DNA of 28,941 bases from CAJXMH01 sp964001305 (GTDB lineage Bacteria; Bacteroidota; Bacteroidia; Flavobacteriales_E; Vicingaceae), in the NCBI GenBank assembly GCA_964001305.1, contig CAXFAI010000046.1, positions 1-28,941 on the forward strand. The letters are read 5' to 3'. The notes under the pieces are model-generated. The model saw only the letters and a list, made by a program, of their open reading frames with translations, did no database searches and was not told the DNA's origin. Positions 15,943-22,800 of this stretch are shown piece after piece. A program made the translations under genes and the position numbers. The number at the start of each line of letters is the position of its first letter. Position 1 is the stretch's first letter.

Positions 15943-17442
15943 ATGAGTTATTCTAAACCTAAGTTTAAAGAAAGCTACGGAAATTTCATTAATGGAGAAT
16001 TTGTAGCACCAGTTAATGGTGAGTATTTTGAAAACACTTCACCTATTGATAATAGCTTAATTGCAAAATACCCGCGTTCGCAGCAAGAAGATGTGGACAA
16101 TGCAATCGCAGCAGCCAATGCAGCAAAAGAGTCATGGGCAAACACTTCGGCATCTGAGCGTGCAGCATTATTAAATAAAGTAGCAGATATTATTGAAGCA
16201 AATTTGGAAGAATTTGCTTTAGTTGAAACCTGTGACAATGGGAAAGCAATCCGTGAAACGCTAAATGCAGATGTTCCACTTTCAGTTGATCATTGGCGCT
16301 ATTTTGCTTCTTGCATTCGGGCAGAAGAAGGTTCGGCAACAGAATTAGATGCCAATACCCTTTCCATGAATATCAAAGAACCTTTAGGAACAGTTGGACA
16401 AATTATTCCTTGGAATTTCCCATTATTGATGCTTTCTTGGAAATTACCTCCTGCCCTAGCTACAGGTAACTGTGTGGTTTTAAAACCGGCTGAGCAAACA
16501 CCTTCTTCGGCTACCTTATTAATGGAAAAAATTGCTGAAGTATTTCCTCCGGGTGTCATAAACGTGATTCATGGATTTGGTCCTGAAGCAGGAAAACCAT
16601 TGGCTTCTAGCTCTAAAATTGATAAAGTTGCCTTTACCGGTGAAACAACCACTGGACAGCTAATCATGCAATATGCTTCAAAAAACTTGAATCCAGTAAC
16701 CATGGAATTGGGTGGAAAATCACCAAATATCTTCTTTAATAGTGTAATGGATGAAGACGATGCATTCCTAGACAAAGCCATTGAGGGAGCTGTATTATTT
16801 GCTTTCAACCAAGGTGAAGTATGTACTTGTCCTTCTCGACTATTGGTTCAAGAAGACATTTATGACAAATTTATGGAGCGCGTAGTCGCAAGAACTAAAG
16901 CCATAGTTCAAGCTAACCCATACGATACGAATACTCAAATGGGAGCGCAAGCTTCAAACGATCAGTATGAGAAAATTCAATCGTATTTAAAAATTGGCGT
17001 TGAAGAAGGTGCAAAAGTACTTTGTGGTGGAGCCGCTGCTAAACTTGATGGCGAACTTGCTAATGGTTTCTACATTCAACCTACTATTTTAGAAGGACAT
17101 AACAAAATGCGTGTTTTCCAAGAAGAAATTTTTGGACCTGTTGTTTGTGTTACCAAATTTAAAGATGAAGCAGAAGCTTTAGAAATTGCCAATGATACCC
17201 TTTACGGATTAGGTGCAGGTGTTTGGACTAGAGATGCCCACCAATTGTATCAAATTCCAAGGGCCATTAAAGCTGGTAGAGTTTGGGTTAATAATTACCA
17301 TGCTTACCCTGCTCATGCTCCATTTGGTGGATATAAAAAGTCTGGATTTGGAAGAGAAAATCATCTGATGATGTTAGATCACTACCGTCAGACCAAGAAC
17401 ATGCTTATTTCTTATGATAAGAATAAGCTTGGTTTCTTTTAG
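15943..17442 (+). CDS. Aldehyde dehydrogenase, AldB/ExaC-like
   Basis: The 499-residue protein is a full-length NAD(P)-dependent aldehyde dehydrogenase that oxidises aldehydes to acids. The catalytic Cys294 lies in FNQGEVCTCPSRL, a segment typical of the AldB/ExaC/AcoD group that handles acetaldehyde and other short aldehydes. The general base Glu255 lies in MELGGKSPN, and the cofactor segment IIPWNFPLLM is intact. The gene is divergent from an AraC regulator and followed by a DUF779 gene, a pairing often seen for this enzyme group. Two 13-bp direct repeats lie upstream. A strong hairpin separates it from the DUF779 gene. Confidence 0.95.
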   Translation: MSYSKPKFKESYGNFINGEFVAPVNGEYFENTSPIDNSLIAKYPRSQQEDVDNAIAAANAAKESWANTSASERAALLNKVADIIEANLEEFALVETCDNGKAIRETLNADVPLSVDHWRYFASCIRAEEGSATELDANTLSMNIKEPLGTVGQIIPWNFPLLMLSWKLPPALATGNCVVLKPAEQTPSSATLLMEKIAEVFPPGVINVIHGFGPEAGKPLASSSKIDKVAFTGETTTGQLIMQYASKNLNPVTMELGGKSPNIFFNSVMDEDDAFLDKAIEGAVLFAFNQGEVCTCPSRLLVQEDIYDKFMERVVARTKAIVQANPYDTNTQMGAQASNDQYEKIQSYLKIGVEEGAKVLCGGAAAKLDGELANGFYIQPTILEGHNKMRVFQEEIFGPVVCVTKFKDEAEALEIANDTLYGLGAGVWTRDAHQLYQIPRAIKAGRVWVNNYHAYPAHAPFGGYKKSGFGRENHLMMLDHYRQTKNMLISYDKNKLGFF

Positions 17443-17462
17443 TAGAAACTCAATTTTGGAAG

Positions 17463-17492
17463 AAAGGCTGAATACATGTATTCAGCCTTTTT
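17463..17492 (+). terminator. Terminator between aldehyde dehydrogenase and DUF779 gene
   Basis: A perfect 28-nt palindrome (AAAGGCTGAATA, centre CATG, then its complement) ends in a T-tract, 20 nt after the dehydrogenase stop and 22 nt before the DUF779 start. It would end most transcripts or lower expression of the second gene. The A-rich left side allows some action on the other strand. Confidence 0.85.
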
Positions 17493-17513
17493 ATTAACTT
17501 AACTTTTTATATT

Positions 17514-17876
17514 ATGAATCAACGAATAGACATAACTGAAGAAGCTGCAGATATTGTAAAGCAGCTAAAGGAGCGATTTGGAGAATTAATTTTTCACCAA
17601 AGTGGCGGCTGTTGCGATGGCTCCTCTCCCATGCTTTTAGAAAAAGATGATTTTTACATTGATGAAAGCGATGTTTTACTAGGCCAAGTAGTTGGTGTTA
17701 ACTTTTACATGAATCAAGATCAATATGAATACTGGAAACATACCCACTTAACCATTGGAGTAACCAATGGAAGAGGTGCTAGTTTTTCATTGGAAATCCC
17801 CCTTGGAAAACGTTTTATAATTCATTCTCGCCTTTTAACAGATGCAGAAATGAAGGAATTTGGATTGGCTTCGTGA
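17514..17876 (+). CDS. DUF779 protein paired with aldehyde dehydrogenase
   Basis: The 120-residue protein matches DUF779, with the Cys-pair motif HQSGGCCDGSSPM (about 28-40), then GVNFYMNQDQYEYWKHT and the C-terminal FSLEIPLGKRFIIHSRLL. The conserved Cys pair suggests metal or redox chemistry, but the function is not established. In many bacteria this family sits next to AldB/ExaC-type aldehyde dehydrogenases, as here. A terminator hairpin lies between them, so its level may be lower than that of the enzyme or set by its own promoter. Confidence 0.9.
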   Translation: MNQRIDITEEAADIVKQLKERFGELIFHQSGGCCDGSSPMLLEKDDFYIDESDVLLGQVVGVNFYMNQDQYEYWKHTHLTIGVTNGRGASFSLEIPLGKRFIIHSRLLTDAEMKEFGLAS

Positions 17877-17898
17877 TTTAAACCCTAAAAAGTATTCT

Positions 17899-18513
17899 CT
17901 AGAATTCAACTTCACTTAATAAAGGAGATGTTTGATGGCAATACATAAAATTTGATCTGTTTTCAAATAGCTCAATAACCTCCTCCCTGCATAATTTGGT
18001 TTTTCCTTTTGAAATCAATGAAGGAAAAGATGAATATTTCCAATCTTCTAATTCGTTTACTAATCTTGCTTTAACAGGATTAAAATGAATATAATGGATT
18101 ACCCTTCTTAGGTATTTTTTATCCTCAATTCTTTTTCGCTTAAATGGTTTCATAAAGAGGCTGCCCTTTCGATTATGTTGTTTATTGAAAGCCTTGGCAT
18201 ACGCATTAAAAAAATTGCTGAATTGCCTTGATATTAAAACTGACAGCTTAGCCGAATCAAGACCTTCAAGGTTTTGAAAACCTTGAAGGTCTCTTGCAAA
18301 TTCATTTTGATTCTTGACCCTAACCAATAAATGAAAATGATTGGGCATCAAGCAATAGCAGAAGGTATCAAGAAAAGGATTTAAATACGATTCATACTTT
18401 TTTAGGAAATATTGATAGTTATCGTCTGAAAGAAATAACTTTTCACTCCCATTGGCACGATTGTAAACATGGTAAAATCCACCTTCTTCAAATGTTGCTA
18501 GTTTATTTTTCAT
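17899..18513 (-). CDS. REP-associated tyrosine transposase (Y1_Tnp/RAYT-like)
   Basis: The 204-residue protein is a single-domain HUH nuclease of the IS200-like REP-associated family. It has HVYNRA near the N-terminus, the metal-binding HUH motif His59-Phe-His61 in MPNHFHLLV and Tyr105 in FNAYAKAFN as the probable nucleophile. NRKGSLF and IHFNPVKARLV follow. Family members cut single-stranded palindromes and are thought to spread REP elements. The gene itself contains a perfect 31-bp palindrome encoding residues 75-85, and a degenerate relative lies just upstream of its start. No terminal inverted repeats of a complete insertion sequence are seen. All catalytic residues remain, so it may be active. 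Confidence 0.93.
   Translation of the reverse strand: MKNKLATFEEGGFYHVYNRANGSEKLFLSDDNYQYFLKKYESYLNPFLDTFCYCLMPNHFHLLVRVKNQNEFARDLQGFQNLEGLDSAKLSVLISRQFSNFFNAYAKAFNKQHNRKGSLFMKPFKRKRIEDKKYLRRVIHYIHFNPVKARLVNELEDWKYSSFPSLISKGKTKLCREEVIELFENRSNFMYCHQTSPLLSEVEF
18261..18291. repeat. REP-like 31-bp perfect palindrome inside the transposase gene
   Basis: The 15-nt arms GACCTTCAAGGTTTT (18261-18275) and AAAACCTTGAAGGTC (18277-18291) are exact reverse complements around one central base. In the gene frame it is read as DLQGFQNLEGL (residues 75-85), between the HUH motif and the tyrosine segment, where this family tolerates length change. It looks like an inserted REP unit kept in frame. Confidence 0.85.
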
Positions 18514-18528
18514 GTTTATAATAGTTCA

Positions 18529-18559
18529 GCCCTTCATGGTTTTTGAAACCTTGGCGGCT
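18529..18559. repeat. Degenerate relative of the REP-like palindrome
   Basis: This 31-nt stretch aligns without gaps to 18261-18291 with 23 identities. It begins 16 bp upstream of the transposase ATG. Core CCTTCATGGTTTTTGAAACC still forms an imperfect hairpin. A REP unit flanking its own transposase gene is the expected arrangement. Confidence 0.6.
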
Positions 18560-18694
18560 AGTTTAGCTTTTTTCTTGAATTCTAAATAAGCCACAATTCT
18601 ACCAATTTTCCAATACTAGTTTATGAGTATTTTAAGCGTTTCATCTTCCCGCTAGATTTTTAAAAACAAACAGCTTAGCCACTAATTAACAACT

Positions 18695-18724
18695 CCTTAA
18701 CATACCTTTTGCTTCCTTAACATA
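18695..18724. promoter_or_regulatory. Tandem CCTTAACATA sites upstream of the thioredoxin-like gene
   Basis: CCTTAACATA occurs at 18695-18704 and again at 18715-18724, exactly 20 bp apart and 45-74 bp before the ATG. The complement TATGTTAAGG is close to LytTR-type half sites, which are usually tandem. A regulator site is possible; AT-rich chance repetition is not excluded. Apart from this and the REP relative, I see nothing definite in 18514-18768. Confidence 0.35.
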
Positions 18725-18768
18725 ATCAGAAGTAGAAAACATCTTTTTTTGGTAAAAAATACTACACC

Positions 18769-19695
18769 ATGAAAAATCTACTCTATGCTCTTGTGCTTGT
18801 AATCGCATTTAATTCCAATTCTTACTCTCAAGAAAATTCTACTTTCTACACCGATAAAGATGGAGAAAAACACCTTTGCGGACCTTTTGAACTGAACCTT
18901 TTATTGAATGACACCACCTTCTCCAATTGGTACAAAGAAAGTTTAGAAGACTATGATATTCAAGTTGAAAATACTCCATGGAAAAAGGCCTTAGAAGAAA
19001 CAGAAGTTGACATATACTTAGGTACTTGGTGCGGCGATAGTAAAAATTGGGTTCCCAAATTTGTAAAGCTTTGGGAAGAATTGGGTTTAAAGCAAGAACA
19101 ACTTCATTTTATTGCTTTGTATGATGGAGATGAAAAATACAAACAAAGCCCCAATGGTGAAGAGGTCGGTAAAAACATACATCGAGTTCCTACTTTTATT
19201 TTTAAAAAAAATGGCGAAGAAATTGCGCGTATTGTGGAATCTCCGGCCAATGACTTACTGACTGACTTGGCCCACATTAGCTTGGGCTACCCTTCTGCTC
19301 CCAACTATAAAGGAGCAAATTACCTTATGAATCTGATTGCAGAAAAAGGACTTAAAGAAATCAAAAATAATTTTAAAGAGCATGTCAATAAGGTATACCG
19401 ATTACAACAGAGCTCGGCGGAATTAAACACTTTGGGTTATGTGTACCTCAGGTCAGGTAAAATTGATGAAGCTTTAATGGTTTTTTATATGAATATGCTT
19501 TGTTATCGCTACAATCCCAATATGTATGATAGCTATGCTGAAGCCTTGGAAGTACAAGGAAATGACAAGGCTGCACTTCAATATTATAAAATAGCCTTAG
19601 AAAAAGAACCCAAGAGCGAACACGCACTAGAACGAATTGAGGTATTGGAAAAGAAGCTGGCTGAGGAGGAGCAAGATGAAGAATTGGAAGAATAA
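18769..19695 (+). CDS. Secreted thioredoxin-like protein with TPR repeats
   Basis: The 308-residue protein has a signal peptide (about 1-20, ending NSYSQ), a thioredoxin-like domain (about 60-175) and two TPR-like units (about 215-290) before an acidic tail (EEEQDEELEE). The active-site position reads TWCGDSK with Cys88 and Ser91, so the second Cys of the usual CxxC is replaced by Ser. The cis-proline segment VPTFIF is present. A one-Cys thioredoxin fold could act as an isomerase, a peroxide-type reductase or only as a binding module. It probably works in the periplasm. No partner gene is adjacent. Tandem 10-bp repeats lie upstream. Confidence 0.85.
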   Translation: MKNLLYALVLVIAFNSNSYSQENSTFYTDKDGEKHLCGPFELNLLLNDTTFSNWYKESLEDYDIQVENTPWKKALEETEVDIYLGTWCGDSKNWVPKFVKLWEELGLKQEQLHFIALYDGDEKYKQSPNGEEVGKNIHRVPTFIFKKNGEEIARIVESPANDLLTDLAHISLGYPSAPNYKGANYLMNLIAEKGLKEIKNNFKEHVNKVYRLQQSSAELNTLGYVYLRSGKIDEALMVFYMNMLCYRYNPNMYDSYAEALEVQGNDKAALQYYKIALEKEPKSEHALERIEVLEKKLAEEEQDEELEE

Positions 19696-19804
19696 TATTG
19701 GTTAAAGCGAACTCAATCTACCCGTCAGAAATATTTTTAATGCTGATTAAGGCAAAACTGTCAACTAAACTGTCACCTTAAAAGTTTGTATGACTTATTA
19801 GTTT

Positions 19805-20086
19805 CAAAGATTTCCTCCGTTTCATTTCGGGCATCTCAAAAAAGGGCGGCATTCAACAAAATCCCGCCTTGCTAAGGCAAGTCATCTGATTTTTTATTCC
19901 CTGCACTTACAAGCAAGCTTGACGTTTGGGGAAGTATTGAAAACTTGTATTTCGTTTTGAATTTCTCAAGATTCCCTCCACTTCGTTTCGGGCATCCCTG
20001 AGGTGGGAGGCTTCAGCAAAATCCCACTTTGCATTCGCAAAGGCTGGGATTTTTTTATTCCCTGCACTTACAAGCAAGCTTGACGT
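19805..20086. repeat. Two diverged copies of a ~121-bp intergenic repeat, 161-bp period
   Basis: Unit A (19805-19925) and unit B (19966-20086) run in the same direction. They share TTTCGGGCATC (19825 and 19986) and a perfect 35-nt end (19891-19925 and 20052-20086) that contains CTGCACTTACAAGCAAGC. The middle parts have diverged but each still forms a stem, GGCGG/CCGCC in A and GTGGGA/TCCCAC in B, and a following AAAATC...GATTTT hairpin. The retained pairing with changed bases suggests selection on structure. Confidence 0.8.
20018..20057 (+). terminator. Terminator-like hairpin in repeat unit B
   Basis: The stem AAAATCCCA...TGGGATTTT with inner TTTGC/GCAAA and loop ATTC is followed by a T-tract on the plus strand. 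The nearest plus-strand gene upstream ends at 19695, so it could end read-through from the thioredoxin-like gene. Unit A has a weaker version at about 19858-19896. Confidence 0.6.
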
Positions 20087-20105
20087 ATGGGAATAAAAAA
20101 ATCCC
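20046..20105. repeat. 17-bp inverted repeat around a 26-nt loop
   Basis: GGGATTTTTTTATTCCC (20046-20062) and GGGAATAAAAAAATCCC (20089-20105) are exact reverse complements. The loop holds the 3' part of the shared 35-nt repeat end. The right arm overlaps the tRNA-Ser terminator stem, so the two structures exclude each other. Confidence 0.8.
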
Positions 20106-20128
20106 GCAGTTTTCACTGCGGGATTTTT
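20096..20128 (-). terminator. Terminator of tRNA-Ser(TGA)
   Basis: The stem ATCCCGCAGT/ACTGCGGGAT with a 4-nt loop is followed on the minus strand by a run of T. It starts within a few bases of the encoded CCA end of the tRNA. Confidence 0.85.
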
Positions 20129-20129
20129 C

Positions 20130-20217
20130 TGGCGGAGAAAGAGGGATTCGAACCCCCGATACCTTTCGGTATGCCGGTTTTCAAGACCGGTGCATTCAAC
20201 CGCTCTGCCATTTCTCC
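20130..20217 (-). tRNA. tRNA-Ser (anticodon TGA)
   Basis: This is a class II tRNA on the minus strand, 85 nt plus an encoded CCA (20130-20132). The acceptor stem is GGAGAAA/TTTCTCC with discriminator G. The anticodon stem CCGGT/ACCGG holds loop CTTGAAA, giving anticodon TGA. A variable arm (ATACCGAAAGGTAT) and a T arm with TTCGAAT follow. Unlike the two tRNAs at the window start, CCA is encoded. Confidence 0.96.
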
Positions 20218-20221
20218 GCTG

Positions 20222-20229
20222 CAAAAGTA
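20222..20229 (-). promoter_or_regulatory. -7 promoter element for tRNA-Ser(TGA)
   Basis: The minus strand reads TACTTTTG, an exact TAnnTTTG match 4 nt before the mature tRNA, so the primary transcript would start almost at the tRNA 5' end. No clear -33 box is seen. Confidence 0.6.
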
Positions 20230-20294
20230 ACAAGGCTTTTTCTATTAATTAACTTTTCTGAAACGAAATTTTAATTTTTGGTGTCTTCTATCTG

Positions 20295-20302
20295 TAATTT
20301 TG
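20295..20302 (+). promoter_or_regulatory. -7 promoter element very close to the GWxTD gene start
   Basis: TAATTTTG matches TAnnTTTG exactly and ends 5 nt before the ATG at 20308. An upstream TTG lies only 14 nt away, too close for a normal -33 box. If used, the mRNA would be leaderless or nearly so. It also argues against a longer protein start at 20278. Confidence 0.5.
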
Positions 20303-20307
20303 TTTCT

Positions 20308-21744
20308 ATGAAGAAATTATTTTTTATTTTCACCTTAATAATCAGCCACTTATCAATTTTTAGTCAAATCAACTTAGTTTTAGACTATGCCAGTTTTTAT
20401 TTGCCTGAAAATCGTCCTTACCTCGAAGTTTACCTTTCTATTAAAGGAAATTCGCTCAAATATGTTGAAAATGAAGCAGGTAAAAGCCAAGCATTTATTG
20501 AACTGACTTACCTTATTGAAAAAGGAGATAGCGTAGTTGCCTATGAAAAATTTCAAATGAATAGTCCACTTTACAGTGCTGAAGAGGATTTATTAGATAT
20601 GCGAGACCTAAAGCGAATTCCTCTAGACAATGGGAATTATAAATTCACGCTAATTGCAAAAGACCTAAATAGCGGACAAAAAGTAGAAAGCTCACAGCTC
20701 ATTAAAAGCATTGACTATGGGAACAACTACTCTATTTCAGACATTCAATTACTAAATAGTATTACTCAAACCCAAGCAGGTGGCCTTTTTGAAAAAAATG
20801 GCTATGCCTTTGAACCTAATTTTGATCATTTCTTTGGTCCCAATTTAAATCAACTTGCTTTTTATTGTGAAGCTTATCCTAGCAATCAAGAAACAGCCGA
20901 TTCTCTTTTTATCGTAAACTACTCCATTCGGGAAGCTTCATCAAATAAGATTGCAGCCAACTTAAATGGATTTAAAAGAGTGAGCTTAAACCAAACAAGA
21001 CCTATCAGTCAGCTAATTGATTTAAAAAACCTGCCTTCGGGAAAGTATAATTTACTGGTAGAATTAAAGAATAAAGCAAACGAAACAGTGACTTCAAAAT
21101 CTGTCACTTTCTACCAAAGTAACCCTAATTTGGTTGACTATTCCACAGTAAATGCTGTAAATACCTTTGTAGATACCATGACTAACAAGGAGGAGCTAGC
21201 TGAATACATTCGAAGTTTAAGCCCAATATCTTCAGCTGCAGAAAGGGAGTTTGCACAAAATCAATTAGCATATGCTGATTTAAAGTTTATGCAGCGTTAT
21301 TTTTTAAACTTTTGGAAAACAAGAAACTTAGAAAACCCTCATCAAGAATGGTTGCTTTATCACCAAGAAGTTAAAAAAGTAGATATGCTATTTGCATACG
21401 GTAAAACAAAGGGCTACAAAACTGAACGAGGGCGAGTTTATTTACAATACGGTCCACCAAGTACCATTTTTGACATGCCTTACGAACCACAATGCTATCC
21501 TTATTCTATTTGGCATTACAATAAGTTAAAAGATCAGACCAATAGAAAACTAATATTCTTTAGCCCAACCATGGAAATTTTGGGTTATGAAGTCTTGCAT
21601 TCAAACATACCTGGAGAGGCTTATGATTTGAACTGGGAATTAAGCTTAATAAGAAAATCTACATTCTTAAGAGCAACAGAAGAATCTCCTGAAAATTCGG
21701 TGATTAATGAAAAAGCGAGAGATTTGTGGGAGAATCCGCGCTAA
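20308..21744 (+). CDS. GWxTD-domain secreted protein
   Basis: The protein has 478 residues when started at the ATG 20308, which places a clean signal peptide (KKLFFIFTLIISHLSIFS) at the N-terminus; a TTG 30 nt upstream would only add residues in front of it. The long N-terminal part looks beta-rich, with no recognised domain. The C-terminal third carries the GWxTD signature in a variant form, GYKTERGRVYLQYGPPS (about 369-385), followed by YEPQCYPYSIWHYN and the strand-rich end. The family is common in Bacteroidota and near-unknown in role; the location is periplasm or cell surface. The glycosyltransferase gene follows 39 nt later with its own -7 box. Confidence 0.88.
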   Translation: MKKLFFIFTLIISHLSIFSQINLVLDYASFYLPENRPYLEVYLSIKGNSLKYVENEAGKSQAFIELTYLIEKGDSVVAYEKFQMNSPLYSAEEDLLDMRDLKRIPLDNGNYKFTLIAKDLNSGQKVESSQLIKSIDYGNNYSISDIQLLNSITQTQAGGLFEKNGYAFEPNFDHFFGPNLNQLAFYCEAYPSNQETADSLFIVNYSIREASSNKIAANLNGFKRVSLNQTRPISQLIDLKNLPSGKYNLLVELKNKANETVTSKSVTFYQSNPNLVDYSTVNAVNTFVDTMTNKEELAEYIRSLSPISSAAEREFAQNQLAYADLKFMQRYFLNFWKTRNLENPHQEWLLYHQEVKKVDMLFAYGKTKGYKTERGRVYLQYGPPSTIFDMPYEPQCYPYSIWHYNKLKDQTNRKLIFFSPTMEILGYEVLHSNIPGEAYDLNWELSLIRKSTFLRATEESPENSVINEKARDLWENPR

Positions 21745-21758
21745 GCTTCAAGTATCAT

Positions 21759-21766
21759 TATTTTTG
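21759..21766 (+). promoter_or_regulatory. -7 promoter element for the glycosyltransferase gene
   Basis: TATTTTTG matches TAnnTTTG and ends 17 nt before the ATG. No -33 TTG at the proper distance is clear. It would give the glycosyltransferase a promoter of its own in the short gap after the GWxTD gene. Confidence 0.45.
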
Positions 21767-21783
21767 CGGCCTAATTATCACTT

Positions 21784-22800
21784 ATGCAAAATTCAGTGGC
21801 AGTTGTCATTCTTAATTGGAATGGACAAAAACACCTCGAAACTTATTTACCTTCTGTTACTGCTCACTCAAAAAATGCCACCATTTATTTAGCAGATAAT
21901 GATTCTACCGATCAATCGGTTCAATTTGTTAAGGAGCATTATCCTGAGATTAAAATTATACTGAACAAAGAAAATGGTGGCTTTGCAAAAGGCTATAATA
22001 TGTGTTTGCAAAATTTATCAGAGGAGTACTTTGTTTTGCTCAATTCTGATGTGGAAGTAACACCAAATTGGATTGAACCTATAGTGAATTTCATGAGCAA
22101 TCATTCCAAAGTGAGTATTGCTCAACCAAAAATCAAGTCTTATCGCGATAAAACCTATTTTGAATATGCCGGAGCTGCTGGAGGTTTTATTGACTTTCTA
22201 GGATACCCTTTTTGCCAAGGTAGAATTTTTCAAAGTATGGAAAAGGACCATGGGCAGTATAATGAGAATAAAGAAGTTTTTTGGGCTACTGGAGCTTGTA
22301 TGTTTATTAAGTCTGAAGTTTTTAAAGCATTAGGTGGTTTTGACGAACGCTATTTTGCCCACATGGAAGAAATTGATTTGTGTTGGAGAGCTAAAAACTT
22401 AGGGCATAAAGTCTATTACATTGCAGAAAGCGAAGTTTACCACTTAGGTGGTGGAACTATGCAGAATACCAATCCTAGAAAGACATTTCTAAACTTTAGG
22501 AATAGCTTGCTTACGCTCCATAAAAATGATCGCAGTGGATTCAGAACTTTAAAGGTTTTGGTCAGATTGATTTTAGATTTTCCTGCTTTTATAAAATTAC
22601 TTTTCGATAGTGGATTTACACATGCCTTAGCCATTCTCAAAGCACACTTTTCATTCTACCAAATGAAAAAACAAAAATCGCCTAGCTCTTCAATTAATCT
22701 TACAGGGATGTATCAAAAAAGTATAGTGAAGGAATACTTTTTATTGAAAAGGAGAAAATTTACTCAATTAAAAAACGAAGACATTCTGTCGATTAAATAA
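21784..22800 (+). CDS. Glycosyltransferase family 2
   Basis: The 338-residue protein has a GT-A fold domain (about 1-235). It starts with VAVVILNWNGQKHLETYLPS, followed by ADNDSTDQS and FVLLNSDVEVTPNW, which carries the metal/nucleotide-sugar site. The acceptor-side segment GGFDERYFAHMEEIDLCWRA contains the likely catalytic Glu/Asp residues. The last 100 residues are basic and partly hydrophobic, perhaps a membrane-surface anchor. This rhamnosyltransferase-like subgroup builds surface polysaccharides; the actual sugar is unknown and no other glycan genes are nearby. Its last 37 nt overlap the end of the convergent thioesterase gene. Confidence 0.92.
   Translation: MQNSVAVVILNWNGQKHLETYLPSVTAHSKNATIYLADNDSTDQSVQFVKEHYPEIKIILNKENGGFAKGYNMCLQNLSEEYFVLLNSDVEVTPNWIEPIVNFMSNHSKVSIAQPKIKSYRDKTYFEYAGAAGGFIDFLGYPFCQGRIFQSMEKDHGQYNENKEVFWATGACMFIKSEVFKALGGFDERYFAHMEEIDLCWRAKNLGHKVYYIAESEVYHLGGGTMQNTNPRKTFLNFRNSLLTLHKNDRSGFRTLKVLVRLILDFPAFIKLLFDSGFTHALAILKAHFSFYQMKKQKSPSSSINLTGMYQKSIVKEYFLLKRRKFTQLKNEDILSIK

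Larger units (their letters stand above)
19696..20129. other. Gene-free stretch with duplicated repeat and hairpins
   Basis: I see no protein gene in these 434 bp. The first 110 bp are unremarkable. The rest is filled by two diverged repeat units, terminator-like hairpins and a long inverted repeat, listed separately. The short reading frames seen here and across the tRNA lack family features and overlap the repeats. Confidence 0.7.

Noticed and set aside
14794..17876. Defence or novel immune system around the AraC genes
   Set aside because: All genes have ordinary metabolic or regulatory families, and nothing resembles known or candidate defence effectors.
19805..20086. CRISPR or integron attC array
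   Set aside because: There are two diverged units, no regular spacers, no integrase and no gene cassette.
19907..20274. Overlapping frames on both strands across tRNA-Ser(TGA)
   Set aside because: They read through the tRNA and the intergenic repeat. Such frames are a known source of false proteins.
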